DNA of 18,884 nucleotides from Acidiferrobacteraceae bacterium (GCA_002721105.1 PBJL01000016.1:84567-103450), one strand, 5' to 3'; counted from the first letter of the stretch, positions 1 through 8,205 are shown. Program-made: numbers and translations. The notes: generated by a model from the letters alone, not told the origin.

Positions 1-97
1 ACGAACCCGACAATTACTTAATTTTCTCCGATTATTGAGAATTTTGTCTGCTATTCCCTAGCCGCTGCAGTATCATCAGGGAACATATGTTGAATTT

Positions 98-119
98 AAG
101 GAAAAAAACAATGCTATGA
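98..119 (+). promoter_or_regulatory. argD ribosome-binding site with two-codon mini-ORF
   Basis: AAGGA at 98-102 sits 8 bases before an ATG at 111, which reads ATG CTA TGA and stops at 117-119. That stop overlaps the argD start codon (116-118) in another frame. The spacing is ideal for the ATG at 111 and long (13) for argD, so translation may begin at the mini-ORF and reinitiate at argD. This is an inference from spacing. Confidence 0.3.
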
Positions 120-1330
120 ACGATATCACCCGCGCCTTTTTTGATGATTATATGATGCCTAATTACGCGCCAGTTGATGTAATCCCTGTGTCAGGCAAAG
201 GATCTCGTTTGTATGATCAAGCGGGTCAAGAGTATATTGATTTTGCCGGTGGGATCGCTGTAAATGCGTTAGGACATGCGCACCCCGACCTAGTAAACGC
301 TGTAATCAAGCAAAGTAAAAAGTTATGGCATGTTTCTAATCTATTAACTAATGAACCGGCTTTAGCGTTAGCGCAGCATTTAACAGAGATTACTTTTGCT
401 GATAAGGTCTTTTTTTCAAATTCTGGTGGCGAGGCAAATGAGGCAGCTTTGAAGTTAGCACGTCGTTACTCACATGATCGTTTTGGAGATGAAAAAGATG
501 AAATAATAGCTTTTAATAATGGATTTCATGGTCGAACTTTATTTACGGTTGCAGTAGGGGGGCAAGAGAATTATAGAACTGGATTTGGACCGCTTCCCGG
601 GTCGATTAAACATTTGCCATTTAATGATGTTGAAGTATTGCGTGCTGCTGTTTCAAATAAGACATGTGCCATCATGGTTGAGCCGATACAGGGTGAAGGT
701 GGCGTAGTTAACGCGACGACAGAATTTATAGAATTGATTCGATCGTTGTGTGATGAAAATAATGCGTTAATGATTATGGATGAAGTACAGACAGGGGTGG
801 GCCGTACTGGATATTTGTATGCTCATGAATACTATGGAGTGACGCCCGATATTTTAACGACTGCTAAAGCGCTTGGCGGCGGGTTCCCTGTTGCCGCAAC
901 TTTAACAACAAAAAATATTTCAGATGTGTTTGTTGTTGGAACACACGGTAGTACCTATGGGGGAAATGCGCTAGCATGTGCAGTAGCTTTGACAGCGCTA
1001 AAAACAATTAACACACCGAAAGTTCTTGACGGTGTAATCAAGCGAAGAGAATGGATCACTCAGGGTCTTATAAAAATCGGTGAGAAATCTGGATGCGCTC
1101 AAATTATACGAGGCCAGGGGCTTCTAATTGGTTGGGTTTTAACATCAGAATGGAAAGGCCGTGCGCGAGAAATAGTAAATGCTGCTCAAGCCGAAGGTGT
1201 ATTTGTTCTTGTGGCAGGCGCAAATGTTGTACGATTAGCTCCTTCTCTAATTATCGAAAGAGAGGATATTGAGGAAGGCCTAACTCGTCTGGATAAAGCA
1301 TTAATGGGATTACCTTCTTCACATGATTAA
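116..1330 (+). CDS. argD: Acetylornithine/succinyldiaminopimelate aminotransferase ArgD
   Basis: This is a class III PLP-dependent aminotransferase of arginine biosynthesis. It transfers an amino group from glutamate to N-acetylglutamate semialdehyde, and many family members also serve lysine synthesis. The 404-residue length matches the family (about 400). Visible landmarks are the GGIAVNALGH segment near residue 45, SGGEANE at 104-110, NGFHGR at 135-140, EPIQGEGG at 189-196, the cofactor-binding DEVQ at 222-225, the Schiff-base lysine K251 in TTAKALGGGFP, and THGSTYGGN. The N-terminal ITRAFFDDYMMPNYAP segment aligns with the enterobacterial ArgD start, which supports the ATG at 116. AAGGA lies at 98-102, a rather long 13 bases upstream. 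The SGGEANE motif has Gly where most relatives have Thr or Ala. ArgD, AstC and GabT are hard to separate by sequence alone; ArgD is favoured by close overall similarity and by the lack of any ast or gab neighbour. Confidence 0.93.
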   Translation: MNDITRAFFDDYMMPNYAPVDVIPVSGKGSRLYDQAGQEYIDFAGGIAVNALGHAHPDLVNAVIKQSKKLWHVSNLLTNEPALALAQHLTEITFADKVFFSNSGGEANEAALKLARRYSHDRFGDEKDEIIAFNNGFHGRTLFTVAVGGQENYRTGFGPLPGSIKHLPFNDVEVLRAAVSNKTCAIMVEPIQGEGGVVNATTEFIELIRSLCDENNALMIMDEVQTGVGRTGYLYAHEYYGVTPDILTTAKALGGGFPVAATLTTKNISDVFVVGTHGSTYGGNALACAVALTALKTINTPKVLDGVIKRREWITQGLIKIGEKSGCAQIIRGQGLLIGWVLTSEWKGRAREIVNAAQAEGVFVLVAGANVVRLAPSLIIEREDIEEGLTRLDKALMGLPSSHD

Positions 1331-1357
1331 TTGGTTCTAAAGGATTATTAACTAACG

Positions 1358-1371
1358 TATTTTATAAAATA
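1358..1371. repeat. Perfect 14-bp AT palindrome between argD and upp
   Basis: TATTTTATAAAATA is a perfect inverted repeat in the 61-base gap before upp, ending 20 bases before its start codon. It may be an operator or part of a promoter -10 region. In AT-rich DNA it can also arise by chance. No convincing -35 element was found at a suitable distance. Confidence 0.3.
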
Positions 1372-1391
1372 AAAAAATAAAAGAGGGCGTA

Positions 1392-2024
1392 GTGAATGAC
1401 AGAATTTATACGGTAGACCATCCATTAATCCAGCATAAATTAACATTGATGCGAAGGAAAGATCAGTCGACGGCAGTTTTTCGCCAATTACTTCGGGAAA
1501 TCTCAACTTTACTTGCGTACGAAGTTACACGAGATTTGCCTCTAACCTTAGTAAAGATCGATACACCAATGGAAGAGATGCAAGCTCCTGTTTTGTCTGG
1601 GAAAAAACTTTGCTTTGTTTCTATATTACGGGCCGGAAATGGATTGCTAGATGGTATGTTAGATCTCATGCCATCTGCTAGAGTAGGACATGTTGGGTTA
1701 TATAGAGATCCAAAATCCCTTGAAGCGGTCGAATATTATTTTAAGGTACCAAAAGATATTAGTGAGCGCCTTACTATTGTGGTAGATCCCATGCTAGCAA
1801 CTGCAAACTCAGTGATTGCAGCGATCGATCGTATAAAGGAGGCGGGGGCAACGAATATCAAATTCGTGTGTTTGTTAGCATCGCCAGAAGGTATTGAGTT
1901 TCTCCATGAAGCGCATCCAGACGTTGAGTCTTATACGGCATCAATTGATGATCGATTGGATGAGCATGGGTATATCTTACCAGGACTGGGAGACGCTGGA
2001 GACCGCATTTATGGTACTAAGTAG
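1392..2024 (+). CDS. upp: Uracil phosphoribosyltransferase
   Basis: This cytosolic pyrimidine-salvage enzyme makes UMP from uracil and PRPP. The 210-residue length matches the family. Family landmarks are [16 protein letters not shown] near residues 9-24, [12 protein letters not shown] at 78-89, [12 protein letters not shown] at 96-107, the PRPP loop at 132-140, and the uracil-binding [13 protein letters not shown] at 193-205. The start is GTG at 1392, preceded by AGAGGG (1382-1387). The N-terminal match to known enzymes supports it, and the next in-frame ATG (1449) would remove conserved residues. The PRPP loop reads DPMLATANS, whereas bacterial enzymes usually have DPMLATGGS and some eukaryotic ones GNS. 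The change is conservative enough that the enzyme may be active. It lies 61 bases after argD and converges with ccmI across 22 bases; no strong terminator is visible there. Confidence 0.95.
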   Translation: MNDRIYTVDHPLIQHKLTLMRRKDQSTAVFRQLLREISTLLAYEVTRDLPLTLVKIDTPMEEMQAPVLSGKKLCFVSILRAGNGLLDGMLDLMPSARVGHVGLYRDPKSLEAVEYYFKVPKDISERLTIVVDPMLATANSVIAAIDRIKEAGATNIKFVCLLASPEGIEFLHEAHPDVESYTASIDDRLDEHGYILPGLGDAGDRIYGTK

Positions 2025-2046
2025 TTAGCTGCTATTTCGTTATTTT

Positions 2047-3174
2047 TCAGCGCAGTATTTCTAAAATTGTTAGATCAATAACTTCCGTAGCCGGCATAAT
2101 TATCCTAACTGTTTTAGCTTTGAGATCTCCAGATTGAGAGATTGCATTTCCTGAAAAAGAGATATGGGCGCCAATTTCAAGGAATTCAAGACTCAAAAAG
2201 GATGTATCAGCAAGCATTGATTGCTTATCTAAAGTTAATTCTATCGGCCATTGTCCAACAGTCAAACGTTTTGCGGCAATAGGCCGTGACAAACCATCTG
2301 TGTAGGCATAGACAAACAATATTTCACTCCCACTTAGATAAACTACTAGTTTCGGGTCGATGTTGATTTTTATTTGTATACTCATATCGTTGGGCTTAAT
2401 GCCGTTAGAATCCAATTGAGCGTTTTCTAATTTAGAACTTTCTTTCAGAGAGAGTTGCCTTGTATCCTCAATTATTCGCTGGAGATCATTAAAAGGATCT
2501 GCTGTTTCATCAAATAACAATTTGAGCTGATTCCAGTAGAAGAGAGCTTTTTGATAGTTTTCAGTTTGATGAGCTGCGACGCCTGCCAACCATAGTCCTT
2601 GTGGTTGCATTGAGTCGAGGGACAGCGCTTCAAGCAATATATCATTTGGCTCACCTTGGAACGCTCCACCCATCGACATTGCCATGGCGTCAGCATAAGC
2701 GATCAAAATGTGAGGTTTTCGGCCTTCTAGAACAAGCATGACCTCATACGCTTTTTTAGCTGCAGTGTATTTTCCATCCAACATTAAGATGTCCGCGAGT
2801 GAATTCCATGAGGCAAGGTCGTTAGGATTGCTTATTAAATGCTCTTGAAGCCTGATTATTTCTTTCTCGCTAGAACTTAAGTTGTTTGCATCGTACTTTT
2901 CAGAAGGCTCAACCAACATTTTTTTTTGCTGCAAAGAGTGTATCGCTGTCGGAGTTCCAACTTGACTATAGATGATGAATGAAATCGTCGGGATTAAGAA
3001 AGCGAGGATAAGTGCGGTATAGCCTAGGTAAGATGGCCTAAACTTTTTAGAGAGTTTTTGGGTCGTGTAGTTGATTTTTCGCTTATTAGTTACAAAAATT
3101 ATATTAACAGCTGAAAAAATAAGACTGATAGCAACTAGAATCATGATCAAACAAATTACTAAAAAAATAGTCAT
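2047..3174 (-). CDS. ccmI: Cytochrome c maturation protein CcmI (CycH)
   Basis: CcmI is the apocytochrome chaperone of System I. It holds the apocytochrome for thioreduction and heme ligation by the CcmF/CcmH complex at the periplasmic face. The 375-residue protein has a membrane segment at about residues 3-27, a cytoplasmic loop, and a second membrane segment at about 50-71. A TPR-like region follows at about 105-225 (NPNDLASWNSLADIL, DGKYTAAKKAYEVML, ENYQKALFYWNQLKLL). The C-terminal periplasmic domain, from about residue 260, ends ATEVIDLTILEILR. This two-helix, TPR, C-domain layout is typical of full-length CcmI. It is the last gene of the ccm operon, starting 22 bases after ccmH stops. 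The ATG at 3174 has only a weak ribosome-binding site. Sequence is less conserved than in the other Ccm proteins, but position and architecture agree. Confidence 0.88.
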   Translation of the reverse strand: MTIFLVICLIMILVAISLIFSAVNIIFVTNKRKINYTTQKLSKKFRPSYLGYTALILAFLIPTISFIIYSQVGTPTAIHSLQQKKMLVEPSEKYDANNLSSSEKEIIRLQEHLISNPNDLASWNSLADILMLDGKYTAAKKAYEVMLVLEGRKPHILIAYADAMAMSMGGAFQGEPNDILLEALSLDSMQPQGLWLAGVAAHQTENYQKALFYWNQLKLLFDETADPFNDLQRIIEDTRQLSLKESSKLENAQLDSNGIKPNDMSIQIKINIDPKLVVYLSGSEILFVYAYTDGLSRPIAAKRLTVGQWPIELTLDKQSMLADTSFLSLEFLEIGAHISFSGNAISQSGDLKAKTVRIIMPATEVIDLTILEILR

Positions 3175-3196
3175 TTATAGCTTAATGCGTCATATT

Positions 3197-3637
3197 CTAT
3201 TCGGTTTTCGAATTCTTTTTCGTGTCAATTGTTGTTCTTGCAAGCTTAGAATGAAGTGCTACACGCCACAAGACAATAACTCCAACAAACATCAATAATG
3301 CAGGAGCGAACCAAAGGATGAATGTTGTTCGACTAAACGGTGGCCGGTATGTAACGAAGTTACCATATCTAGCAATCATGAAATCGATGATTTCTGAATC
3401 AGATCGGCCAGCTATCAGCATTTCGTATGTTTTCTTTCTTAGATCTTTTGCTAAATCTGCATTAGAATCCTCTAGGTTCTGGTTTTGGCAAACTAAACAT
3501 CGAAGTTCCTTAATTAAATGCTGGTATCGCTCTTCCAATTTAGGTGTGGGGAAGGAATAAAAATCTAGGTTTGCCGATGAGTTAGCAGATATTAGTATAA
3601 CTATTAAGCTAACGATGAGATACCATGTGTTTTTCAT
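3197..3637 (-). CDS. ccmH: Cytochrome c maturation protein CcmH (CcmL/CycL type)
   Basis: CcmH is the membrane-anchored thiol oxidoreductase that keeps the apocytochrome CXXCH cysteines reduced and works with CcmF and CcmI in heme ligation. Residues 1-22 form a signal peptide. The diagnostic LRCLVCQNQNLEDSNADLA at 45-63 carries the active-site pair C47 and C50. RYGNFVTYRPP follows at 90-100, and a C-terminal membrane helix lies at about 105-127. The 146-residue length fits the short CcmH domain, with the TPR part encoded separately as ccmI rather than fused as in E. coli. The gene begins 8 bases after ccmF ends. The usual partner CcmG is not encoded between them. Confidence 0.95.
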   Translation of the reverse strand: MKNTWYLIVSLIVILISANSSANLDFYSFPTPKLEERYQHLIKELRCLVCQNQNLEDSNADLAKDLRKKTYEMLIAGRSDSEIIDFMIARYGNFVTYRPPFSRTTFILWFAPALLMFVGVIVLWRVALHSKLARTTIDTKKNSKTE

Positions 3638-3645
3638 TAAAATTT

Positions 3646-5598
3646 CTAATTATGGGGAAGGATTGGAGTAATTCTTCGATGGGCACTTCGCAATATTAGT
3701 GAAAGAAGGCCTCCTAAAGCCATCAACAATGCACCCGACCAAATCCACCAAATAAATGCATTGTAGTAGAGCCGAACCGACCATGTTCCATCCTGATCAA
3801 GATTTTCCCCGAGCACAGCATAAAGATCCCCAAATACCATGGATTTAATACCCGCTTCGGTCATGGGCTTGTTTTGTTTAGTGTAGAAGCGTTTTTCGGG
3901 ATACAGGTGGGCAACCACTTTACCATTTTTTAGTACTGTAAAAGTGCCAACTTGCGCATAGTAATTTACACCCTTTCGTTGTTCCACTCCTTCAAAGTGG
4001 TATTGATAGTTATGTATTGAGTGTTTTTCTCCAGGCATCATTCGTAATGTTTTTTCAACAGTATAGACCGATGAAAAAGAAATCCCAATAACGAAAACAC
4101 CAATTCCAGCATGAGCCAGTGTTTGGCCAATAATATTTTTAGGTATGCGTGAAAATTGACTTTTGGGTTGACGAAAAAATAATTCATGTATCAATCCTGT
4201 CAATGACGCCATGATAGTCCAAAGGCCAAATGTTCCTCCAATAACAGCTATGAATGAATAGCCTAAACCGTTGATTAGTGGCCAAAGAGTTCCTAGCAAG
4301 AAACTTACAGCAAGGGGGATCCAAAGTATTGAGAAAAGCCTTTTGATTCTATCGCGCTTCCATCGAGCCATTGCTCCGATACCGGCTAGCAGCGCTAGCG
4401 GAGCTGCAAGCGGTATGAAGACGGAATTGAAATAAGGTGGCCCTACAGATATTTTTCCAAGATTTAAACTATCGAGAATTAATGGATAGAGTGTGCCGAG
4501 AAGGATAGTTGCAGCGGCAATGACTAGGAGAAGATTATTCACTAACAATGCCATTTCGCGGGAGAGCCAACTAAAATTTGATGAGCGTTTTATTGTAATA
4601 GCTCTAAAGGCATAGAGGAGCAAAGATCCGCCGACTATTAGTCCTAAAAAAACGAGGATAAAGATGCCTCTTGCCGGATCTGTCGCAAAAGCGTGGACTG
4701 ACGTGAGGATTCCCGACCGTACTAAAAATGTACCTAGAAGTGATAATGAGAAAGTGAAAATGGCGAGCAGTAATGACCATGCCGCAAATGTACCTTGTTT
4801 GTCAGTAGCTACCAGGGAATGAATAAGTGCTGTTGCAACGAGCCATGGAATGAATGATGCATTTTCAACTGGATCCCAAAACCACCAGCCACCCCAACCA
4901 AGTTCATTGTATGCCCACCAGCTACCTAGGGTAATTCCGATTGTTAAGAATGCCCACGCCATTATTGTCCATGTTCGCATCCAGCGCGCCCAGGATGTAT
5001 TGAAATCGTTACTTATAAGAGTTGCAATTGCAAACGCAAATGTAACGGAAAAACCCACATATCCCATGTAAAGCATTGGAGGGTGTATAGCTAACCCTGG
5101 ATCTTGAAGTAAAGGGTTAAGATCATATCCGTCCAAAGGCACGGGGAACTGACGTTCAAATGGATTCGAGGTGAATAGCAGAAATAAAAGGAAGCCAATG
5201 CTAATCAAGCCCATTATACCCAGTACTTTTCCAACCACTTCAAGTGGGATTGTCCGGCTAAAATAGCTTACGGCAACTGTCCATCCCGAAAGAATCAGCA
5301 TCCAAAGTAGCATTGATCCTTCATGCCCTCCCCATACCCCAGATATCCGGTAAATTAAGGGGAGTGCTAAATTAGAATTCCGCGCAACATAAACAACTGA
5401 AAAATCATAGTTGACGAAAGACCAACTTAAACAGATGTAAGCCACCAATATAAATAAAGCTTGCGCATAGGCGGCAGGTTTCGCAAAACTTAGCCAGTCG
5501 GGTAATCCGACGAATGAGCTAGCTAGAGGCAGAAAGCTTTGAATGGCAGCGAAACACAATGCAACTACGAGAGCAAAAACACCGATTTCAGGAACCAT
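3646..5598 (-). CDS. ccmF: Cytochrome c heme lyase subunit CcmF
   Basis: CcmF is the polytopic inner-membrane heme lyase core of System I. It receives heme from holo-CcmE and attaches it to apocytochrome c. The 650-residue length matches the family. The WWD heme-handling motif WGGWWFWDPVENASF spans about residues 235-249. Four conserved histidines can be placed: H92 in WGGHEGS, H172 in AIHPPMLYMGYVG, H260 in TALIHS and H302 in SVHAFATDP. Many hydrophobic helices and a periplasmic C-terminal domain (about 500-610) ending in a final helix are also as expected. The gene starts 2 bases after ccmE. Its AGGAG site lies inside the end of ccmE, which suggests translational coupling. No residue of known importance appears lost. 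Confidence 0.97.
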   Translation of the reverse strand: MVPEIGVFALVVALCFAAIQSFLPLASSFVGLPDWLSFAKPAAYAQALFILVAYICLSWSFVNYDFSVVYVARNSNLALPLIYRISGVWGGHEGSMLLWMLILSGWTVAVSYFSRTIPLEVVGKVLGIMGLISIGFLLFLLFTSNPFERQFPVPLDGYDLNPLLQDPGLAIHPPMLYMGYVGFSVTFAFAIATLISNDFNTSWARWMRTWTIMAWAFLTIGITLGSWWAYNELGWGGWWFWDPVENASFIPWLVATALIHSLVATDKQGTFAAWSLLLAIFTFSLSLLGTFLVRSGILTSVHAFATDPARGIFILVFLGLIVGGSLLLYAFRAITIKRSSNFSWLSREMALLVNNLLLVIAAATILLGTLYPLILDSLNLGKISVGPPYFNSVFIPLAAPLALLAGIGAMARWKRDRIKRLFSILWIPLAVSFLLGTLWPLINGLGYSFIAVIGGTFGLWTIMASLTGLIHELFFRQPKSQFSRIPKNIIGQTLAHAGIGVFVIGISFSSVYTVEKTLRMMPGEKHSIHNYQYHFEGVEQRKGVNYYAQVGTFTVLKNGKVVAHLYPEKRFYTKQNKPMTEAGIKSMVFGDLYAVLGENLDQDGTWSVRLYYNAFIWWIWSGALLMALGGLLSLILRSAHRRITPILPHN

Positions 5599-5600
5599 TG

Positions 5601-6035
5601 TTACTCCTGGTTTTGGGCGCTTTCAATTGCTGCACTAACTTCTGGCGGCATATAAGTTTCATCATGTTTTGCAAGGACTTGGTCTGCTACAAAGATTCCA
5701 TCTGTTGATAAATTACCTTGAGCTACAATACCCTGGCCTTCGCTAAATAGATCAGGCAGGATGCCACTATATTTAACCGTAACCGTTTCTAGGGTGTCAG
5801 TAAGATCGAATTTTACATCGAGTCCAGTCAAAGAGCGCACGATACTCCCCGGTACTACCATCCCTCCAATCCGAAATCTTGTATTGGTTGGCGAATCACC
5901 CGCTTTTACCTCAGTTGGTGTAAAAAAGAGATCAATATTTTCCCTGAGCGCAAGTAGCGTGAAAGTAATAGCAAAAATCGTCCCAACTACGATAGTCAGG
6001 GTAACAATTAGGCGTTGCTTACGCCGAGGAGTCAT
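5601..6035 (-). CDS. ccmE: Heme chaperone CcmE
   Basis: CcmE is a membrane-tethered periplasmic heme chaperone. It binds heme covalently through a histidine and delivers it to CcmF. The 144-residue protein has one N-terminal membrane anchor at about residues 8-29 and a beta-barrel (OB-fold) domain with RFRIGGMVVPGSIVR at 53-67. The heme-binding motif VLAKHDETYMPPE contains the attachment histidine H124 and Y128. Histidine is kept, so this is the classical type and not the cysteine-type CcmE of some archaea and bacteria. Its start overlaps the end of ccmD by 17 bases and its stop is 2 bases from ccmF, so expression is probably coupled. Confidence 0.96.
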   Translation of the reverse strand: MTPRRKQRLIVTLTIVVGTIFAITFTLLALRENIDLFFTPTEVKAGDSPTNTRFRIGGMVVPGSIVRSLTGLDVKFDLTDTLETVTVKYSGILPDLFSEGQGIVAQGNLSTDGIFVADQVLAKHDETYMPPEVSAAIESAQNQE

Positions 6036-6201
6036 TTTGACTAGGTTTTTTGTCTTCTCGATGTATTATAGATTTTAATTGTCGACGATGACGTCGTATG
6101 GGAAGCCATAAATTTACTATAAGAACAATGAAAACAATTAAGTATGAAGACCAGACGAACTTACCGTAACCTCCCATGAAAAAAAACTCAGATATGCTCA
6201 T
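6019..6201 (-). CDS. ccmD: Heme exporter accessory protein CcmD
   Basis: CcmD is a small single-pass membrane protein that helps release holo-CcmE from the CcmABC complex. It has 60 residues: FFFMGGYGKFVWSSY at 6-20, one hydrophobic helix at about 15-34, then a basic tail starting RRHRR. The MGGYG...VW pattern followed by a positively charged cytoplasmic tail is the family signature. It starts 4 bases after ccmC ends and overlaps ccmE by 17 bases. Short CcmD proteins are often missed, but context and motif make this one firm. Confidence 0.93.
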   Translation of the reverse strand: MSISEFFFMGGYGKFVWSSYLIVFIVLIVNLWLPIRRHRRQLKSIIHREDKKPSQNDSSA

Positions 6202-6205
6202 AATT

Positions 6206-6940
6206 TCACGCTAAATTATTAACCCAACGTTTTCGTTTTTCTGCTTCAAAAAGTTCACAGCGAACTCGCAATAAAGCGACAGTTATGAAATGCAAATGAA
6301 ATGCTATGACCATAGTGAGCAGTGGTATTAGCATACTGATATGCATCGATGGTGCTTCTGGTTTCATTATTGTTGCACCTTGATGTAAAGTGTTCCACCA
6401 ATCAACAGAGTAGTGAATTATAGGAAGATTTACTACACCAACAATAGCAAGTATCGCGCTTGCTCGCGTTCCTGTGTGACGGTCCGAGAAGGCTGATTGC
6501 AGTGCGATGTATCCGAGATAAAGGAATAATAGAATTAATTCTGAAGTTAGTCTAGCGTCCCAAACCCACCAAGTTCCCCACATTGGTTTTCCCCAGATAG
6601 ATCCAGAGATTAGTGCTAAAAAAGTGTATGATGCTCCAATTGGTGCAATTGCTCTGGCAAGCGCGTCAGCAACCTTGATTCGCCAAATTAATGATATAGC
6701 AGCGCAAGTTGCTAGTAATCCGTAAACAAGCATAGACAGCCAGGCTGAAGGAACATGCACATAGATGATTCTAAAGCTGTCTCCCTGTTGGTAATCAGGG
6801 GGTGCTGCTATTAGTCCTCCATAAAGACTATAAGCAAAAAAGAGGAGACTGAGGATTCCAACCCATGGCACTGTTTTTCCAGCCAGATGGTAGAAGTTAG
6901 ATGGTGAGCTAAGTCTATGAAAAATTGAGGTTTTAGCCAA
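6206..6940 (-). CDS. ccmC: Heme-handling membrane protein CcmC
   Basis: CcmC is the inner-membrane protein that presents heme to CcmE for covalent attachment. Length is 244 residues with about six membrane helices. The WWD motif WGTWWVWDARLTSE starts at residue 121. The heme-ligand histidines are H62 in YVHVPSAW and H176 in NLPIIHYSVDWWNTLHQG. The start codon appears to be TTG at 6940-6938 (reading Met-Ala-Lys-Thr); this N-terminus aligns with enterobacterial CcmC, so a later start is unlikely. There is no clear ribosome-binding site. It is the first gene of the operon in this window. The ATPase ccmA and permease ccmB that normally precede it are not present, and upstream is a 277-base gap and then an unrelated gene. 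Confidence 0.95.
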   Translation of the reverse strand: MAKTSIFHRLSSPSNFYHLAGKTVPWVGILSLLFFAYSLYGGLIAAPPDYQQGDSFRIIYVHVPSAWLSMLVYGLLATCAAISLIWRIKVADALARAIAPIGASYTFLALISGSIWGKPMWGTWWVWDARLTSELILLFLYLGYIALQSAFSDRHTGTRASAILAIVGVVNLPIIHYSVDWWNTLHQGATIMKPEAPSMHISMLIPLLTMVIAFHLHFITVALLRVRCELFEAEKRKRWVNNLA

Positions 6941-7217
6941 TGTTGTTCGTTTCGGCTCTAAATTTTTTGTTTTAGGAATGCTTATATTCGTGTTAACGTT
7001 GTTTTATGTATCAATATTAGGACTAGTTAAATTAAGGGCTGCCTAAAGCGCATACAGAGTCTACTTTAATTATGTCATCTACCGAAGTAATGCTTATTGT
7101 ACAGTTTTACGAAGAGTAAAGGTAACCCAAAAATATCGAAATCTTGCCTGATTTATCTTTGTTTTATGATTTATTCAAGTGATAATCAAATGCTCTTTGA
7201 CAACCACATAACCAAGG
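6941..7217. other. 277-base non-coding gap upstream of ccmC
   Basis: This gap lies between the DapA-family gene and ccmC, both on the minus strand, and must contain the promoter of the ccm operon if the two are not co-transcribed. I see no coding sequence, no RNA gene and no promoter with both elements at good spacing. A 6-bp perfect inverted repeat, ATAACC-AA-GGTTAT (7208-7221), overlaps the stop codon of the DapA-family gene but has no following T-run, so it is not a convincing terminator. Confidence 0.4.
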
Positions 7218-8153
7218 TTATTTGGGCGCAATAGATAACGCGGAGAGCTCGGTATGTAAAGTTTTGCTCTCCTCAGGCGACAAAGGTGCTAATGGAGGAC
7301 GCATTCTTAACCAGGATTTGTTTTTAGATGACCAGTGGGCATATTCTTTCAGTGCAGGGACTAATGCATGACGCCCGAAAGTTTCTCGAATAGAGAGCGC
7401 ATGTTCCTGTAAGGTCGGTGTTTCGGTGTTTTCATTTAGCCAGCCATCAAAAATTTGTCGTATTCCTTTGGCATTAGCGTTTGCTGTAGCGGATATTACA
7501 CCTGCGCATCCATTGCCTAGAGTCGCAAGAAGATGAGTTTCGTTTCCAGGAAAGATCGATAGGGTAGGGAAATTAGAGGCTAGTTCCAGACTGTGGTCTA
7601 AGCTTCCTGAGCTATCTTTGATTCCTGCAATTACGTCCGGTAATGCTGCACATAATTTCGTAATCAAGTTAATCGATAGTGGAATTTGCGACATCGCAGG
7701 AAAATGGTATAAGTAAATTTCTAATTTTTCATAGGTTAGGCGATCTACCACTTCAGCGAAGGCATTAAAAAGCCCATCATCGCTAACATTTTTATAATAG
7801 AAAGGTGGAAGTAAAAGGATTTTTGTTATTCCATGATCGATAGCGTGCTGGGTTAATTGCACAGTATCTGATAGCGCACAACAGCCGGTTCCTACCATAA
7901 AGCTTTCAGTTGATAATCCATTTTTCAGAATAAATTCTAAGGCTTCCATTCGTTCTTGTATTGAAAACGAATTGGCCTCTCCGGTGGTTCCAAATAGACC
8001 TATCCCATGGCAACCTTGATCCAATAAGAAACGCGCATGAGCTACTAATTGTCCATGATCAATAGAAAGATCTGCATTTAAAGGGGTAAGTGCCGCACTC
8101 CATACCCCGTAACTAGGCAACTTAAGTAGTTGTTCTTTCTTAATATTTTTCAT
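7218..8153 (-). CDS. DapA/NanA superfamily lyase or aldolase, substrate unknown
   Basis: This is a class I TIM-barrel aldolase/lyase of the dihydrodipicolinate synthase / N-acetylneuraminate lyase superfamily, cytosolic, 311 residues. The substrate-carboxylate loop GTTGE is at 55-59, the catalytic tyrosine Y149 is in LYH, and the Schiff-base lysine K179 is in GIKDSSG, so the chemistry (pyruvate-type Schiff base) looks intact. The arginine that in true DapA follows the tyrosine and binds the second carboxylate is absent: the segment reads YHFPAMSQIP. I therefore do not call it dapA. Alternatives include keto-deoxy sugar acid dehydratase/aldolase and 4-hydroxy-2-oxoglutarate aldolase-like enzymes. 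No lysine-pathway gene is adjacent; it is divergent from a pentapeptide-repeat gene across 71 bases. Confidence 0.85.
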   Translation of the reverse strand: MKNIKKEQLLKLPSYGVWSAALTPLNADLSIDHGQLVAHARFLLDQGCHGIGLFGTTGEANSFSIQERMEALEFILKNGLSTESFMVGTGCCALSDTVQLTQHAIDHGITKILLLPPFYYKNVSDDGLFNAFAEVVDRLTYEKLEIYLYHFPAMSQIPLSINLITKLCAALPDVIAGIKDSSGSLDHSLELASNFPTLSIFPGNETHLLATLGNGCAGVISATANANAKGIRQIFDGWLNENTETPTLQEHALSIRETFGRHALVPALKEYAHWSSKNKSWLRMRPPLAPLSPEESKTLHTELSALSIAPK

Positions 8154-8205
8154 CGCATCTTTTTCTCTGTAATAAATGTTACCATTAACGGCGTATATTA
8201 TCCCG

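Noticed and set aside
54..83. TTCCCT/AGGGAA inverted repeat upstream of argD as an attenuator or ArgR site
   Set aside because: Only 6 bp with an 18-base loop, no T-run, no leader peptide rich in Arg codons, and no match to the ARG-box pattern.
5761..6078. A 105-codon plus-strand open frame opposite ccmE/ccmD
   Set aside because: It is antisense to two conserved overlapping genes and lacks a plausible domain.
7208..7221. ATAACC-AA-GGTTAT as a terminator of the DapA-family gene
   Set aside because: The loop is only two bases, the stem includes the stop codon, and no T-run follows on the minus strand.
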